Source: Kiloniella litopenaei
GTDB lineage: Bacteria > Pseudomonadota > Alphaproteobacteria > Kiloniellales > Kiloniellaceae
Length of the DNA stretch: 64,000 nt
Reading direction: 5' to 3'
Assembly: GCF_000982415.1 (NCBI RefSeq)
Contig: NZ_LANI01000005.1
Coordinates: 186,001 to 250,000 of the forward strand
In this document: positions 35,276-44,739 of the stretch, in pieces
Numbering within the stretch: the stretch's first letter is position 1
Layout: every line of letters begins with the position of its first letter
Notes under the pieces: generated by a model
The model's input: the letters and a program-made list of their open reading frames with translations, nothing else
The model's database searches: none
What the model was told of the DNA's origin: nothing
Made by a program: the position numbers and the translations under genes

Positions 35276-36409
35276 ATGCGTATTTTAATTGCAGGAGGCG
35301 GGATCGCCGGGCTTTCGATGGCGATTGCTTTGAAGCAGAAGGGCTTTGGCGGGGTCGATGTTGTGGAGAAGGCTGATGGCTGGCGATCAGAGGGGGCGGG
35401 ATTACACCTGCCGGGAAATGCAGTATTGCCGATGGAAAAGCTGGGAATTCTGGATGATGTTCAGAAAAGGGCCTTTGATTTTCAAACCATAAGGTATTGT
35501 GATCAAAAAGATAACAGAATTTTTGATCTTGATTTATCTGGTGACAGCTGGCCGAAGTTTCAGGCGCTTTCCCGCAAGGATTTTCATGAAATCCTGATCG
35601 CAAAGCTTGGCGATACCCCGGTTCATTTCGGGAAAGAAATAAAAAGCCTTACGCAGCAGGACGAGAGTGAATGTGGCCCTGTGACGGTCAATTTTGAAGA
35701 TGGGTCAGACGGTGAATATGATCTGGTTATTGCTGCAGATGGTATCCACTCCTCCTTGAGGACACTGCTTTTTGGAACGGCGTTGAAACCCGTATCAACC
35801 GGGATCAGTTGCTGGCGCTGGACAACAGAGATTTCTGGCCGTGACAAGCCCCACTTTATGTTGGGTAGAGGCAAGATTTTGCTAGTTATGCCGATCAGTG
35901 CAGACAAGGCCTATGTTTTTGCCTCTTTAACTGATAATGGAAATCCTTTTGCAGAGGATCCCGCTTCATTAATCAAGCGCGAGTTTGCTGACTTTGGCGG
36001 GCCTGTGCCGAAGATACTGACGCGCTTGGAAGAGGATGGCCCGATTTTGGCTGGAGATCTGTTGCAAATGATTGTGTCCGACTGGTCAAAAGGGGCCTGT
36101 GTGTTAACGGGGGATGCCGCTCATGGTACCTTGCCGACCATGGCGCAGGGCGCGACCATGGCTATGGAAGATGCCCTTGTTCTGGCGGAAGAGTTGGAAA
36201 GGCAGGCGACTGTTGCCAAAGCTATTGAAGCCTATAAAGCGCGCAGAATTTCACGGGCGCACTGGGTGCAGCAGCAATCTCTGAAGCGCATGGGGCTTGC
36301 GCGAATAAAATCACAGCCTTTGTTGGCACTTCGCCATCTGCTGATGAAAGCCTTTGGTCCTAAAATACTTGCTTCTGGTTGGCGTCCGCTGATTGACCAG
36401 AGTTTCTAA
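35276..36409 (+). CDS. FAD-dependent monooxygenase (salicylate hydroxylase-like)
   Basis: 377 residues. FAD dinucleotide fold MRILIAGGGIAGLSMAIALKQKG at the N-terminus, the DG motif YDLVIAADGIHSSLR near 150, and the GD motif GACVLTGDAAHGTLPTMAQGATMAMEDALVLAEEL near 275, all typical of class A aromatic or cyclic-substrate hydroxylases. The substrate is unknown. Directly coupled to the AmpG-like permease gene. Confidence 0.88.
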   Translation: MRILIAGGGIAGLSMAIALKQKGFGGVDVVEKADGWRSEGAGLHLPGNAVLPMEKLGILDDVQKRAFDFQTIRYCDQKDNRIFDLDLSGDSWPKFQALSRKDFHEILIAKLGDTPVHFGKEIKSLTQQDESECGPVTVNFEDGSDGEYDLVIAADGIHSSLRTLLFGTALKPVSTGISCWRWTTEISGRDKPHFMLGRGKILLVMPISADKAYVFASLTDNGNPFAEDPASLIKREFADFGGPVPKILTRLEEDGPILAGDLLQMIVSDWSKGACVLTGDAAHGTLPTMAQGATMAMEDALVLAEELERQATVAKAIEAYKARRISRAHWVQQQSLKRMGLARIKSQPLLALRHLLMKAFGPKILASGWRPLIDQSF

Positions 36410-36437
36410 TTACAGACCGCTGGCGGGACGCGAGAGT

Positions 36438-37424
36438 TTAACCGGCTTCCCGAAAAGAATCAGGTAAGAGCATATGATCGATGATTTCGGGGTCTTTGAT
36501 TCCCCGCACCCGGGAAAAGAGATCCTGTGCTTCCGGGTATTGGAGCTTCAGAAAATTAAGCCATTGCTTAAGGCGTCCGGGGCCGTGCTTGTCGGGAACT
36601 TCCAGCCACATTTCCCTGTAGAAACCATGTAACATGGGTAGGAACTCTTGCCAGGACAGGACGGAAGCCTTTTGACTGGTGCTGGTGCCGTCGTTTTGAT
36701 TTTCATGCTGGATCAGGCGGGCGAGGTCTGGCTTGGCGATAAGGCCACGCCCGATCATGACATCGGTACAGCCACTGACGTCTCGACAGCGTTTATAGTC
36801 ATCCACTGTGCAGACATCGCCGTTTGCGACCACATTGATATCAACGGCTTCGCGGATACGGGCAATCCATTCCCAATGGGCCGGGGGACGATACCCTTCG
36901 ACCTTTGTCCGGGCATGTACACAGACTTCCGAAGCACCGCCTTCTTCGATGGCATGGGCGTTCTCCAGAGCCTGTGATTTATCTTCATAGCCCAAGCGCA
37001 TCTTCGCGGTGACGGGAATTTCTTGTGGAACGGCGGTGCGTACTGCCTTAACCACGTCGTGGACAATGTTGGGTTCTTTGAGCAGGACAGAACCGCCTTT
37101 GTGCGAGTTGACGCGCTTGGACGGGCAGCCAAAGTTGAGGTCAATTGCTGGTGCGCCAAGCTTAACTGCAAGCTTGGCGTTTTCGCCCATAACATCGGGG
37201 TTCGAGCCAAGTAGCTGAATTGAGATCGGGGTTCCGGCAGCGGTCTGGCCTGCGGTTTTAAGTTCCGGAGCAATCTTGTAGAAAGATTTTGGCGGCAGAA
37301 CGAGATCGTTGACCCGGATAAACTCGGTCACACCCTGATCAATACCCCCGATAGCCGTGAGTATCCGGCGCATCTGTGCATCAACCAGACCTTCCATCGG
37401 GGCAAGGATCAGTTTCATCCCCAT
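36438..37424 (-). CDS. tRNA-dihydrouridine synthase, DusC-like
   Basis: 328 residues. FMN enzyme reducing uridine in the tRNA D-loop. LAPMEGLVDAQMRRILT at the start, ITEFIRVND-type VTEFIRVNDLVLP, the catalytic Cys in NFGCPSKRVNSHKGG, then KMRLGYEDKS and VCVHARTK with FMN-binding NGDV. LAPMEGLVD and the EFIRVND block resemble DusC (U16) more than DusA or DusB. An ATG two codons in is an alternative start. Confidence 0.92.
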   Translation of the reverse strand: MGMKLILAPMEGLVDAQMRRILTAIGGIDQGVTEFIRVNDLVLPPKSFYKIAPELKTAGQTAAGTPISIQLLGSNPDVMGENAKLAVKLGAPAIDLNFGCPSKRVNSHKGGSVLLKEPNIVHDVVKAVRTAVPQEIPVTAKMRLGYEDKSQALENAHAIEEGGASEVCVHARTKVEGYRPPAHWEWIARIREAVDINVVANGDVCTVDDYKRCRDVSGCTDVMIGRGLIAKPDLARLIQHENQNDGTSTSQKASVLSWQEFLPMLHGFYREMWLEVPDKHGPGRLKQWLNFLKLQYPEAQDLFSRVRGIKDPEIIDHMLLPDSFREAG

Positions 37425-37629
37425 ATCTTTCTATACTTGGGGGTTTTTCTGTACTTAATGCTTTTCAATCTCTCTTGCCCTGGCATAAGCAACTGTGAGC
37501 CTTATAACTATAAACTTCGGGCAACACTCTGGTGCCCGTATGTTTGGGTGCTATGTACATGGCAGAGGTAAGGGAGTCAAAGGTCACCTGTTCTCGTATA
37601 ACCCCCTATGACCTGTTCCAATCCGAATT

Positions 37630-38604
37630 TCAGGAAACAGGTTTTCCGTTATAAAGCGCGTTTAGTCGTTTGAGCAGGTGATACAGCGTTATGCTGTCAG
37701 CCTGGCCTGTTTGTGGAATGCCAAGATCCTGTTGTGCCTGCAAGAGAGCTTCTTTTTTATCAGATGCGTTTTTTTCAAGGTATTTAAGATCGACCAACAG
37801 ACGCTGGACACTGTTTTGGGCTTGTGGAGAAACATAGTGAGTTTTTTGTGGCGCAACGGGCTGTGAACTAAGGTTCCAGCTTTGATAGGTTTGATCTGCA
37901 ATCACATTGCTTGGTGCCAACACAAGTCCCTGCTCTGTGAGTGAAAAACGATTGAGAGGCCCTTCGTGCCGGGCGGGGCACAAGGTGGTTCTGTTGGCAT
38001 ATTGATTACAAAAGGGGAACAGAGCCTGTATGTGTTCCCAGCCACGGCGATAGCCAGCTTCGATAATCAAATCATCTTGATGTATCTGGTTTGTAACACC
38101 GACCCAACCGGTATAGTCACCAAGCGGATTGGTAAGCTGGATCAAAGCCCAGTTGTGTAACAGCGATTTCAGACTTTTCTTTTCCGGGGTAAAGCCTTGC
38201 GCGATCTGGTAGCTTTCTACAGCAGAGGAGATGGTCGCATCATCCCGTTGATATCCCGCGACAAAGACCATCTCTTTGGGTTGAAACCAGCGTCCTTCGA
38301 CAAGATCGTAAAGGCAGGATGCTGGGGCCAGAAGTTTCCGTGCGCCAACCATCGTGCCGTTGCAAAAGTGGCGTCCGGCAACGTTCAATCGCCCAAGCGT
38401 GCTCCAGGGGTATTCACGGGCCTCGAGCAAGGCGACGTTTTTACCAGCCAAAAATCCGGCATTTTTCTGTTGAGTTTTTGCTGGTGATTTTGTTGTTTCC
38501 AAAGATGGCGTCGGTTGCGAGGACACCGTTTTTTGTTGAGAGCTGCATCCAGCGAGCAAGACAACCATGGTGATCAGGAGAATGTAGAACTTGCTGGATA
38601 CCAT
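37630..38604 (-). CDS. trypsin-like pseudoprotease lipoprotein with C-terminal peptidoglycan-binding-like helices
   Basis: 324 residues, ATG with AGAGGAAA upstream. Lipobox LLAG|C, lipidated Cys20. Residues 60-235 align with a trypsin fold: HFCNGTMVGARKLLAPASC corresponds to the CGGTLI...TAAHC block but Ser96 replaces the catalytic His; NWALIQL has Asn151 in place of the Asp of DxALL; ARHEGPL has His213 in place of the Ser of GDSGGPL. The whole triad is therefore lost while structural cysteines (81/97, 200/209) stay. The C-terminus (about 255-320) looks like a peptidoglycan-binding-type module (QRLLVDLKYL, LGIPQTGQAD). Probably a scaffold or binding protein at the outer membrane. Confidence 0.75.
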   Translation of the reverse strand: MVSSKFYILLITMVVLLAGCSSQQKTVSSQPTPSLETTKSPAKTQQKNAGFLAGKNVALLEAREYPWSTLGRLNVAGRHFCNGTMVGARKLLAPASCLYDLVEGRWFQPKEMVFVAGYQRDDATISSAVESYQIAQGFTPEKKSLKSLLHNWALIQLTNPLGDYTGWVGVTNQIHQDDLIIEAGYRRGWEHIQALFPFCNQYANRTTLCPARHEGPLNRFSLTEQGLVLAPSNVIADQTYQSWNLSSQPVAPQKTHYVSPQAQNSVQRLLVDLKYLEKNASDKKEALLQAQQDLGIPQTGQADSITLYHLLKRLNALYNGKPVS

Positions 38605-38623
38605 TGTTGGTTTTCCTCTGTTT

Positions 38624-39040
38624 TTAAAAAATCCACCCTATTAAGATATACCGTAGTCCCTTGCCAAAGAAGACCAGTGGCAAGAAAATAATGAAACGTA
38701 CTCGTAGCACACCAGCTGCAAAGGTAAGGGGATCACCTATTACAGGCACCCAGGTGAATAGTAAGGAGAAGATACCGTATTTTTGAAACCAATTTGAGGC
38801 CTGGTTTAACTGGCGGGATGAAAAGGGAAACCACTTATGGTCTGACCAGTGTAAGAGATAGAGGCCAAGCCACCAGTTCAAAACTGCCCCAAGAGTGTTC
38901 CCCATTGTGGCAATAAGTACCAAAAGCCACTTTTGATGCTCGCCGGAATGCAAGGCTGTTGCCAACATAACCTCTGAAGAAAAGGGGAGTATTGTTGCGG
39001 CTAAAAAAGCACCCGCAAAAAGGCTAACAAGTGTGAACAT
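38624..39040 (-). CDS. YqaA-like small SNARE-associated (VTT) membrane protein
   Basis: 138 residues from the ATG at 39040. The longer start at 39106 is rejected because it would put the fabI terminator hairpin inside the gene. Four to five membrane segments; LPFSSEVML, GNTLGAVLNWWLGL and WVPVIGDPLTFAAG are typical of the YqaA branch of the DedA/VTT superfamily. Function unknown, possibly lipid or ion transport. 19 bases before the pseudoprotease gene, likely one operon. Confidence 0.85.
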   Translation of the reverse strand: MFTLVSLFAGAFLAATILPFSSEVMLATALHSGEHQKWLLVLIATMGNTLGAVLNWWLGLYLLHWSDHKWFPFSSRQLNQASNWFQKYGIFSLLFTWVPVIGDPLTFAAGVLRVRFIIFLPLVFFGKGLRYILIGWIF

Positions 39041-39072
39041 GCCGGATGTGTCTAAACTTGATTGTTTGTCGT

Positions 39073-39098
39073 AAAAAAGGCTGCCAAACGGCAGCCTT
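39073..39098 (-). terminator. intrinsic terminator after fabI
   Basis: On the minus strand AAGGCTGCC (39098-39090) pairs with GGCAGCCTT (39085-39077) followed by six T. It closes fabABI transcription and fixes the start of the YqaA-like gene downstream of it. Confidence 0.88.
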
Positions 39099-39123
39099 GA
39101 TCTCATGCCTTATCAAAAAGTCT

Positions 39124-39921
39124 TTAGTCTTTTTTCGGGCTTGGTATTGCAATAACGTTAAAACCGGCATCAACAAAATGCACTTCGCCAGTAACACCTG
39201 CCGAAAGATCAGACGCCAGATAAAGACCCGCGTTTCCGACTTCTTCCAACAGCACGTTGCGTTCTAGTGGTGAGTTATCCCTTGTAAAGCCATAGGTGTA
39301 TTTGGCATCCGCAATGGCCGAGCCTGCAAGTGTGCGCATTGGGCCAGCAGATATTGCGTTTACACGCGTTCCTGTTGGGCCCAGATCTGTTGCCAGATAA
39401 CGCACAGAAGCTTCCAAAGCAGCTTTTGCAACACCCATAACGTTGTAGTTCGGTGTTACCCGTTCTGAACCTAGATAGGTCAGGGTGATTAGACTGCTGT
39501 TCTCGCTCAGGAAAGGTGCAGCCTTTTGTGCCACGGCGGTAAAGGAATAGCAGGATATAGACATTGTTTTGCGGAAATTATCCCGCGTTGTATCTACATA
39601 GCGTCCTTTGAGCTCTTCTTTGTCGGAATAGGCAATTGCATGAACGACAAAGTCCAGGCTACCCCATTGTTCCTTGAGGGTTGCGAAAACATTTTCCAAT
39701 GCATCACCATCTTCAACATCACAAGGAAGAACCAGATTTGATCCCAATGATTCAGCCAGAGGTTCAACGCGCTTTTTAAAGGCGTCACCCTGATAGGTGA
39801 AAGCGAGTTCTGCCCCTTGGTTATGTAACGCTTGAGCAATCCCCCAGGCGATGGAATGGTTGTTCGCGACGCCCATGATTAAGCCGCGCTTTCCATCCAT
39901 CAATGCCGTTGTCATCGTCAC
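39124..39921 (-). CDS. fabI: enoyl-ACP reductase FabI
   Basis: 265 residues. NADH-dependent last step of fatty-acid elongation. GKRGLIMGVANNHSIAWGIAQAL is the FabI cofactor loop; the Tyr-x6-Lys pair is in PNYNVMGVAKAALEASVRYLA; SAGPMRTLAGSAI follows. Ends the fabA-fabB-fabI run (71 bases after fabB). Confidence 0.97.
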   Translation of the reverse strand: MTMTTALMDGKRGLIMGVANNHSIAWGIAQALHNQGAELAFTYQGDAFKKRVEPLAESLGSNLVLPCDVEDGDALENVFATLKEQWGSLDFVVHAIAYSDKEELKGRYVDTTRDNFRKTMSISCYSFTAVAQKAAPFLSENSSLITLTYLGSERVTPNYNVMGVAKAALEASVRYLATDLGPTGTRVNAISAGPMRTLAGSAIADAKYTYGFTRDNSPLERNVLLEEVGNAGLYLASDLSAGVTGEVHFVDAGFNVIAIPSPKKD

Positions 39922-39992
39922 GTTTCTACCTTTCGTCTAATACTGCTGTTCGAAGCTTGTTTTGTGCGAGATTCCGATTTTTCTTATCGGGT

Positions 39993-41216
39993 TTACTCGC
40001 TTAGGCGTTTGAAGACTACCGATGCGTTGGTACCACCAAAGCCAAAGCTGTTGGACATTACGCAGTCGATTTCCTCGTTGTCTCTTCTTTCAAGGAGAAT
40101 TGGCATACCTTGAGCTTCGGGATCGAGGTTTTCGATATTTGCAGATGCACACAGGAAATTGTTGTCCATCATAAGCAGTGAGTAAATAATTTCTTGAACA
40201 CCGGTTGCCCCTTGCGAGTGCCCGGTCAGGGACTTTGTTGACGAAATCCAAGGAATATCCTGTCCCTTAAAGGTTTCCTTGATTGCATTTAGCTCGGTCC
40301 CGTCACCTACAGGTGTCGAAGTACCATGCGCATTAATATAGTTGACCTTTGTATTTCCTGCTTCGGCAAGGGCAAGCTGCATACAGCGGATAGCACCTTC
40401 GCCAGATGGTGCAACCATATCTGCGCCATCACATGTTGCGCCGTAACCAACGAGTTCACCATAAATTTTTGCACCACGTGCTTTGGCGTGTTCGTATTCT
40501 TCCAGAACAACGACACCTGCACCACCGGAAATAACAAAGCCATCTCGGTCTGTGTCATACGCACGTGATGCTTTGGTTGGATTGTCGTTGTACTTGCTGG
40601 AAAGGGCACCCATAGCGTCAAAGAGAACAGTCAAGGTCCAGTGAAGCTCTTCGCCGCCACCGGCAAAGACGATATCTTGTTTGCCCATTTGAATAAGCTC
40701 TGCACCATTTCCAACACAGTGTGCTGATGTGGAGCATGCAGATGTAATGGAATAGCTGTGGCCTTTGATTTTAAAAGCAGTACCCATATTGGCCGAGTTT
40801 GTTGATCCCATGCATCTTGGCACCATATAGGGACCAACACGTTTCGGGTTTTTCTCGCGTGTGATGTCTGCGGCTGCGACCTGATTGGATGTGGAAGAGC
40901 CACCAGAGCCCATTACAAGCCCTGTTCTGATGTTGGATACCAGATCATCGCCAAGTCCGGCATCTTCAATGGCTTCTTTCATGGCAACATAGTTATAGGC
41001 AGAACCATCGCCCATAAAACGGCGAAGCTTTCGGTCGACCAAAGAATCAAGATCAATGTTGATGGAACCGTGAATATGACAACGAAAGCCTAAATCGGCA
41101 TAGGTTTGGCAATATTCAATGCCTGATCGACCTTCTTTCAAAGAATCAATCACTTCTTCTTTGTTGTTGCCAATGCTGGAAACAATTCCAAGTCCGGTGA
41201 CGACTACGCGACGCAT
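39993..41216 (-). CDS. fabB: 3-oxoacyl-ACP synthase I FabB
   Basis: 407 residues from the ATG at 41216, which has GAAGGGA about 9 bases upstream; a TTG at 41243 would add nine residues. Active-site Cys in [12 protein letters not shown], His in [11 protein letters not shown] and [11 protein letters not shown], and FGFGGTNAS at the end. Elongates unsaturated intermediates made by FabA. Second gene of the fabA operon. Confidence 0.97.
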   Translation of the reverse strand: MRRVVVTGLGIVSSIGNNKEEVIDSLKEGRSGIEYCQTYADLGFRCHIHGSINIDLDSLVDRKLRRFMGDGSAYNYVAMKEAIEDAGLGDDLVSNIRTGLVMGSGGSSTSNQVAAADITREKNPKRVGPYMVPRCMGSTNSANMGTAFKIKGHSYSITSACSTSAHCVGNGAELIQMGKQDIVFAGGGEELHWTLTVLFDAMGALSSKYNDNPTKASRAYDTDRDGFVISGGAGVVVLEEYEHAKARGAKIYGELVGYGATCDGADMVAPSGEGAIRCMQLALAEAGNTKVNYINAHGTSTPVGDGTELNAIKETFKGQDIPWISSTKSLTGHSQGATGVQEIIYSLLMMDNNFLCASANIENLDPEAQGMPILLERRDNEEIDCVMSNSFGFGGTNASVVFKRLSE

Positions 41217-41281
41217 CTGTCGTATCCCTTCTTTATAAGCCAACCTAAATTGATAACGGCGGCGATAATTAATGTCCTGGT

Positions 41282-41806
41282 TTAAGAGTCAGATTGAAAC
41301 AAACCAACTTTCATATCTTTGATCTCAAACGCAACTTCATCATCTGCCATGATGATGCCGTCTGAGACACCCATAACCAGTCTGCGATTTATGACTCGCT
41401 TCATATCAACTTTGTAGGTCACTTTTTTGACGGATGGGGTGATCATGCTCTTGAGCTTCACTTCACCAACCCCCAGAGCACGTCCTCTGCCAAGTGCGCC
41501 AGTCCATCCAAGGAAGAAACCGGTCATTTGCCATACGGCATCAAGGCCAAGACAGCCGGGCATAACCGGGTCGCCTTCGAAATGACATCCAAAAAACCAA
41601 AGATCTGGCTTAATGTCGAATTCTGCAATTATCTGGCCTTTGCCGTGTTCGCCACCATTGTCGTTAATGGTTGTAATGCGATCAAACATCAGCATGGGGG
41701 GTAAAGGTAACTGGGCATTTCCAGGACCAAAGAGTTCACCACGTCCACAAGATAGAATCTCTTCATAGGAGTAGCTGTTCTGGCGTTCGCTCAAAGGTTT
41801 ATCCAC
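41282..41806 (-). CDS. fabA: 3-hydroxydecanoyl-ACP dehydratase/isomerase FabA
   Basis: 174 residues from a GTG. Introduces the double bond for anaerobic unsaturated fatty-acid synthesis. [10 protein letters not shown] and [23 protein letters not shown] contain the catalytic His and Asp. First gene of fabA-fabB-fabI, divergent from irr, an arrangement widely kept in alphaproteobacteria. Confidence 0.97.
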   Translation of the reverse strand: MDKPLSERQNSYSYEEILSCGRGELFGPGNAQLPLPPMLMFDRITTINDNGGEHGKGQIIAEFDIKPDLWFFGCHFEGDPVMPGCLGLDAVWQMTGFFLGWTGALGRGRALGVGEVKLKSMITPSVKKVTYKVDMKRVINRRLVMGVSDGIIMADDEVAFEIKDMKVGLFQSDS

Positions 41807-42213
41807 CGTCTTTTATGTTGTTATCCGAACATCAGCTCTAATCGGCCGAATCCGGCGTGACTATAGCACAGGCACAGGGTGCCATGGCAATGTTCTTCAA
41901 GTTGTAACAGCTCGTTTATTAAGGAATTTTATATTCCTTGGCACGAGAAGCGATCTATTTCCCTGACATGTGCTGTTTCTATAGGAAAAGATCAATCAAA
42001 AACTGAAACAATTTGAAACATTTGACAATTATTGTCTGAATTCTGGCCTTTTTTTGTCAATGAAGTAAAAAAAAATCGGGTCTTGGGGTCTTATTCTGAT
42101 TTTGAAAATAATACTGCGGTCGAAGCCTGCGAATTAGGTGCGGATGACTGAAAGCAGCGCGTTTTGTGGATTTTTTCCTTTAATAGCGCTGAAACTGCCT
42201 TATATTGATAATC
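41807..42213. promoter_or_regulatory. fabA-irr divergent regulatory region
   Basis: 407 bases without a gene. Nearer fabA, GGCAC/GTGCC (41871-41883, 3-base centre) overlaps the palindrome GCCATGGC (41881-41888), beside a minus-strand TTGCCA that could be a -35. Nearer irr, a perfect 13-base palindrome GACAATTATTGTC (42024-42036) overlaps a TTGACA. I see no classical iron-control element with TTCTAA arms. Roles are inference from position. Confidence 0.4.
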
Positions 42214-42651
42214 ATGGAAAAGATACGCCCCTATACAGAATTGATCGACACCCTTAAGGGTGCTGGCCTACGTCCTACGCGACAACGACTGGCCTTGGCC
42301 AAGTTATTGTACTCTCGTGGGGATCGCCACATATCTGCGGAACAACTGCACGTAGAGGCTATGGACGCCAAGGTGTCTGTTTCTCTGGCAACGGTATATA
42401 ACACGCTTCACCAGTTTCACGACGCGGGTCTTCTTCGCGAAGTTTTGGTCGAAGCCGGGCGATCTTATTTTGATACCAATATCAGCGACCATCACCATAT
42501 TTTTTATGAAGAGACGGGTGAACTGATCGACATCGACAAAGAGACTGTTCAGTTCAAAAACCTACCCAAGCTACCCGAAGGGAAAGCGATTTCACGGGTG
42601 GAGGTTGTTGTCCATGTGGTTGACCTTGAGGAAAAATCCAAATCCGTTTAA
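42214..42651 (+). CDS. irr: iron response regulator Irr (Fur family)
   Basis: 145 residues from the ATG at 42214; a TTG three codons earlier is possible. Winged helix GLRPTRQRLALAKLLYSRGDRHISAEQLH and SLATVYNTLHQFHDAGLLREV. Contains the DHHHIFYE motif with three consecutive His used for heme binding in Irr, and lacks the Fur C-terminal CxxC sites. In alphaproteobacteria Irr acts under iron limitation and is destabilised by heme. Ribosome site is weak. Confidence 0.92.
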   Translation: MEKIRPYTELIDTLKGAGLRPTRQRLALAKLLYSRGDRHISAEQLHVEAMDAKVSVSLATVYNTLHQFHDAGLLREVLVEAGRSYFDTNISDHHHIFYEETGELIDIDKETVQFKNLPKLPEGKAISRVEVVVHVVDLEEKSKSV

Positions 42652-42889
42652 GGCGTGGCCAATTTTGTTTAAGACGTGGATAGAACCTCGGGTAACACAA
42701 GGTTTCTGGGTCTTGGATAAGTGACGCCTGAATTACTTACCCTGATATTGCTGTTGCAATGTATTGACCAACTAGGGTTGAACGTTAAACCTGATGTCGG
42801 GTAGCCGTACTTGCCTGTTGATCAGGACGTGGTGTTGGCCGAACAATCCTTTTGACCCTAAACAAATGTTGAAAAGGTATCAGCACGGC

Positions 42890-43465
42890 TTAATCGAAAA
42901 CTTCGCCCTTGTATGACCCGTAAAGGGAACTCCGTTGAAGCCAGCCTGAAATATCGTTGATTTCCACCTGACACCAATCCTCTATATTACAGGACTCTAA
43001 TTCTCCAATAACACCTGCTTCGGCCTGAACTACCGGGCGACTGGTTGTTTCGGGGTCATCGTAGATGGTTCGGACGGTGCCCGTAATCATCATGCTCCTT
43101 TGACCTTTGAGCATGGATTGATGTACCCAACCTGTTGTTCCTTGCCAATCACGGATTTGTCGCCAGGTATCAAACTCATCAATGATTTCGACAGGTAATC
43201 GACGGCGTTGATAAATCCACTGAATCGGATATCGGGACCCTGGACCAGCGCGCATATTTACTTTGCCTGATCGAAAGCTCACAAATCGTGGCAGGGGCAA
43301 TCCGCTTGGCCCTATCTTTCTTTGGACCTGATCACCCGTGGTGGTGCCGACAGTTTGTGCTTTGACATGCGGGGTAATTAACAGGAAGCAACTTGCGATG
43401 ACAACAAGGCTTAAGGTGCTATGGACCCTTGTCTTTAAAAAAGACAGTACAAGCCAGAGCGTCAT
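42890..43465 (-). CDS. exported SH3-domain protein
   Basis: 191 residues from the ATG at 43465, chosen for the GGGGGA ribosome site 7 bases upstream; an ATG at 43510 lacks one. Signal peptide about 1-36 ending VKAQ. Two bacterial SH3-type modules: VNMRAGPGSRYPIQWIYQRR with WRQIRDWQGTTGWVH, and a second with CQVEINDISGWLQRSSLYG. This alphaproteobacterial family commonly sits next to a 2-hydroxyacid dehydrogenase, as here. Possibly binds peptidoglycan; unproven. Confidence 0.82.
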   Translation of the reverse strand: MTLWLVLSFLKTRVHSTLSLVVIASCFLLITPHVKAQTVGTTTGDQVQRKIGPSGLPLPRFVSFRSGKVNMRAGPGSRYPIQWIYQRRRLPVEIIDEFDTWRQIRDWQGTTGWVHQSMLKGQRSMMITGTVRTIYDDPETTSRPVVQAEAGVIGELESCNIEDWCQVEINDISGWLQRSSLYGSYKGEVFD

Positions 43466-43720
43466 TTTTTTGTCCCCCAAAAAAGGTAGACGCAGCAAAC
43501 TTTTTTTCATGCCGAATTTTCAATAATATCCAAATAACTCGCGAATTGTCTGAGAGATTACCTTCCTAATTCTGTGCTGGCTAGAATTTATCGAAACAAC
43601 TGTTTCTCTCTCTTGGCAAAGACCTTGTTCGCAGCATAGACTAGGGGAAAGAAACAAGACCGTTAAGTTAAATAATAACGGCTTGACGTAAAGGACCAGC
43701 GACGGGGATCCCAGAGGCAC

Positions 43721-44707
43721 ATGACACAGAAAAAACCTCTTGTAATTGTTACGCGACGACTTCCAGATGCGATCGAAACCCGGATGATGGAATTGTTTGA
43801 TTGTCGTCTTAATCTTGATGATAAACCATTTTCTCAAAAGGAATTGATTGCAGCAGTTAAAGAGGCTGATGTCCTAGTCCCGACAGTAACCGACCGGGTT
43901 GATGCTGGGGTTCTTGCCCAAGCCGGACCGAACTTGCGGTTGATTGCTTCTTTTGGGACCGGTGTTGATCACATCGATCTCAAGACCTGTCGTCAGCGGG
44001 GTATTACCGTCACAAATACGCCGGGTGTTTTGACCGAAGATACAGCGGATATGACAATGGCTCTTATTCTGGCTGTTTCCCGCCGTATTACCGAAGGCGT
44101 CAAGCTAATCAAATCTGGTGAATGGACCGGGTGGAGCCCGACCGGAATGCTTGGGCATCGCATGTGGGGTAAGCGTCTTGGTATTATCGGCATGGGGCGT
44201 ATTGGCCAGGCTGTTGCCCGCCGCGCAAAGGGTTTTGGTCTTTCGATCCATTATCACAACAGACGTAAAGTACATCCAGATATTGAAAACGAATTGGAAG
44301 CAACATACTGGGAAAGCCTGGATCAAATGCTTTCACGCATGGATGTTATTTCTGTCAATTGCCCTCATACACCTGCGACGTTCCACCTGTTATCCAGTCG
44401 GCGTCTTAAATTGTTGAATGACCGTGCGATCATTGTGAACACCAGTCGCGGAGAGGTCATTGATGAAAATGCTTTGGCTCGTTTGATCAAATCCAGAGAT
44501 ATTGCGGGTGCCGGGTTGGATGTTTTTGAACAGGAACCAGCCGTTAATCCTAAATTACAGGCCAGTGAAAACGTCGTTTTATTGCCACATATGGGATCAG
44601 CAACGATCGAAGGCCGCCACGATATGGGTGAAAAAGTCATTATCAATATCAAAACCTTTGTTGATGGACATACACCGCCTGACCGTGTTGTAGAGGCTAT
44701 GTTTTAG
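43721..44707 (+). CDS. D-2-hydroxyacid dehydrogenase (glyoxylate/hydroxypyruvate reductase type)
   Basis: 328 residues, AGAGG ribosome site. NAD(P) fold GIIGMGRIGQAVARRAKGFG (about 152-171), catalytic Arg in NTSRGEVIDENAL, Glu in DVFEQEP and His in LLPHMGSAT. Closest in style to GyaR-type glyoxylate or D-glycerate dehydrogenases. Divergent from the SH3-protein gene. Followed by an intrinsic terminator. Confidence 0.88.
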   Translation: MTQKKPLVIVTRRLPDAIETRMMELFDCRLNLDDKPFSQKELIAAVKEADVLVPTVTDRVDAGVLAQAGPNLRLIASFGTGVDHIDLKTCRQRGITVTNTPGVLTEDTADMTMALILAVSRRITEGVKLIKSGEWTGWSPTGMLGHRMWGKRLGIIGMGRIGQAVARRAKGFGLSIHYHNRRKVHPDIENELEATYWESLDQMLSRMDVISVNCPHTPATFHLLSSRRLKLLNDRAIIVNTSRGEVIDENALARLIKSRDIAGAGLDVFEQEPAVNPKLQASENVVLLPHMGSATIEGRHDMGEKVIINIKTFVDGHTPPDRVVEAMF

Positions 44708-44711
44708 GTAC

Positions 44712-44739
44712 AAAAAGGAGCTTCTTAGCTCCTTTTTTA
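44712..44739 (+). terminator. intrinsic terminator after the dehydrogenase gene
   Basis: AAAAGGAGCT (44713-44722) pairs with AGCTCCTTTT (44727-44736) around TTCT-type loop, followed by T residues. Confidence 0.85.

Noticed and set aside
39041-39106. Longer start of the YqaA-like gene
   Set aside because: The fabI terminator hairpin with its T run lies inside that extension.
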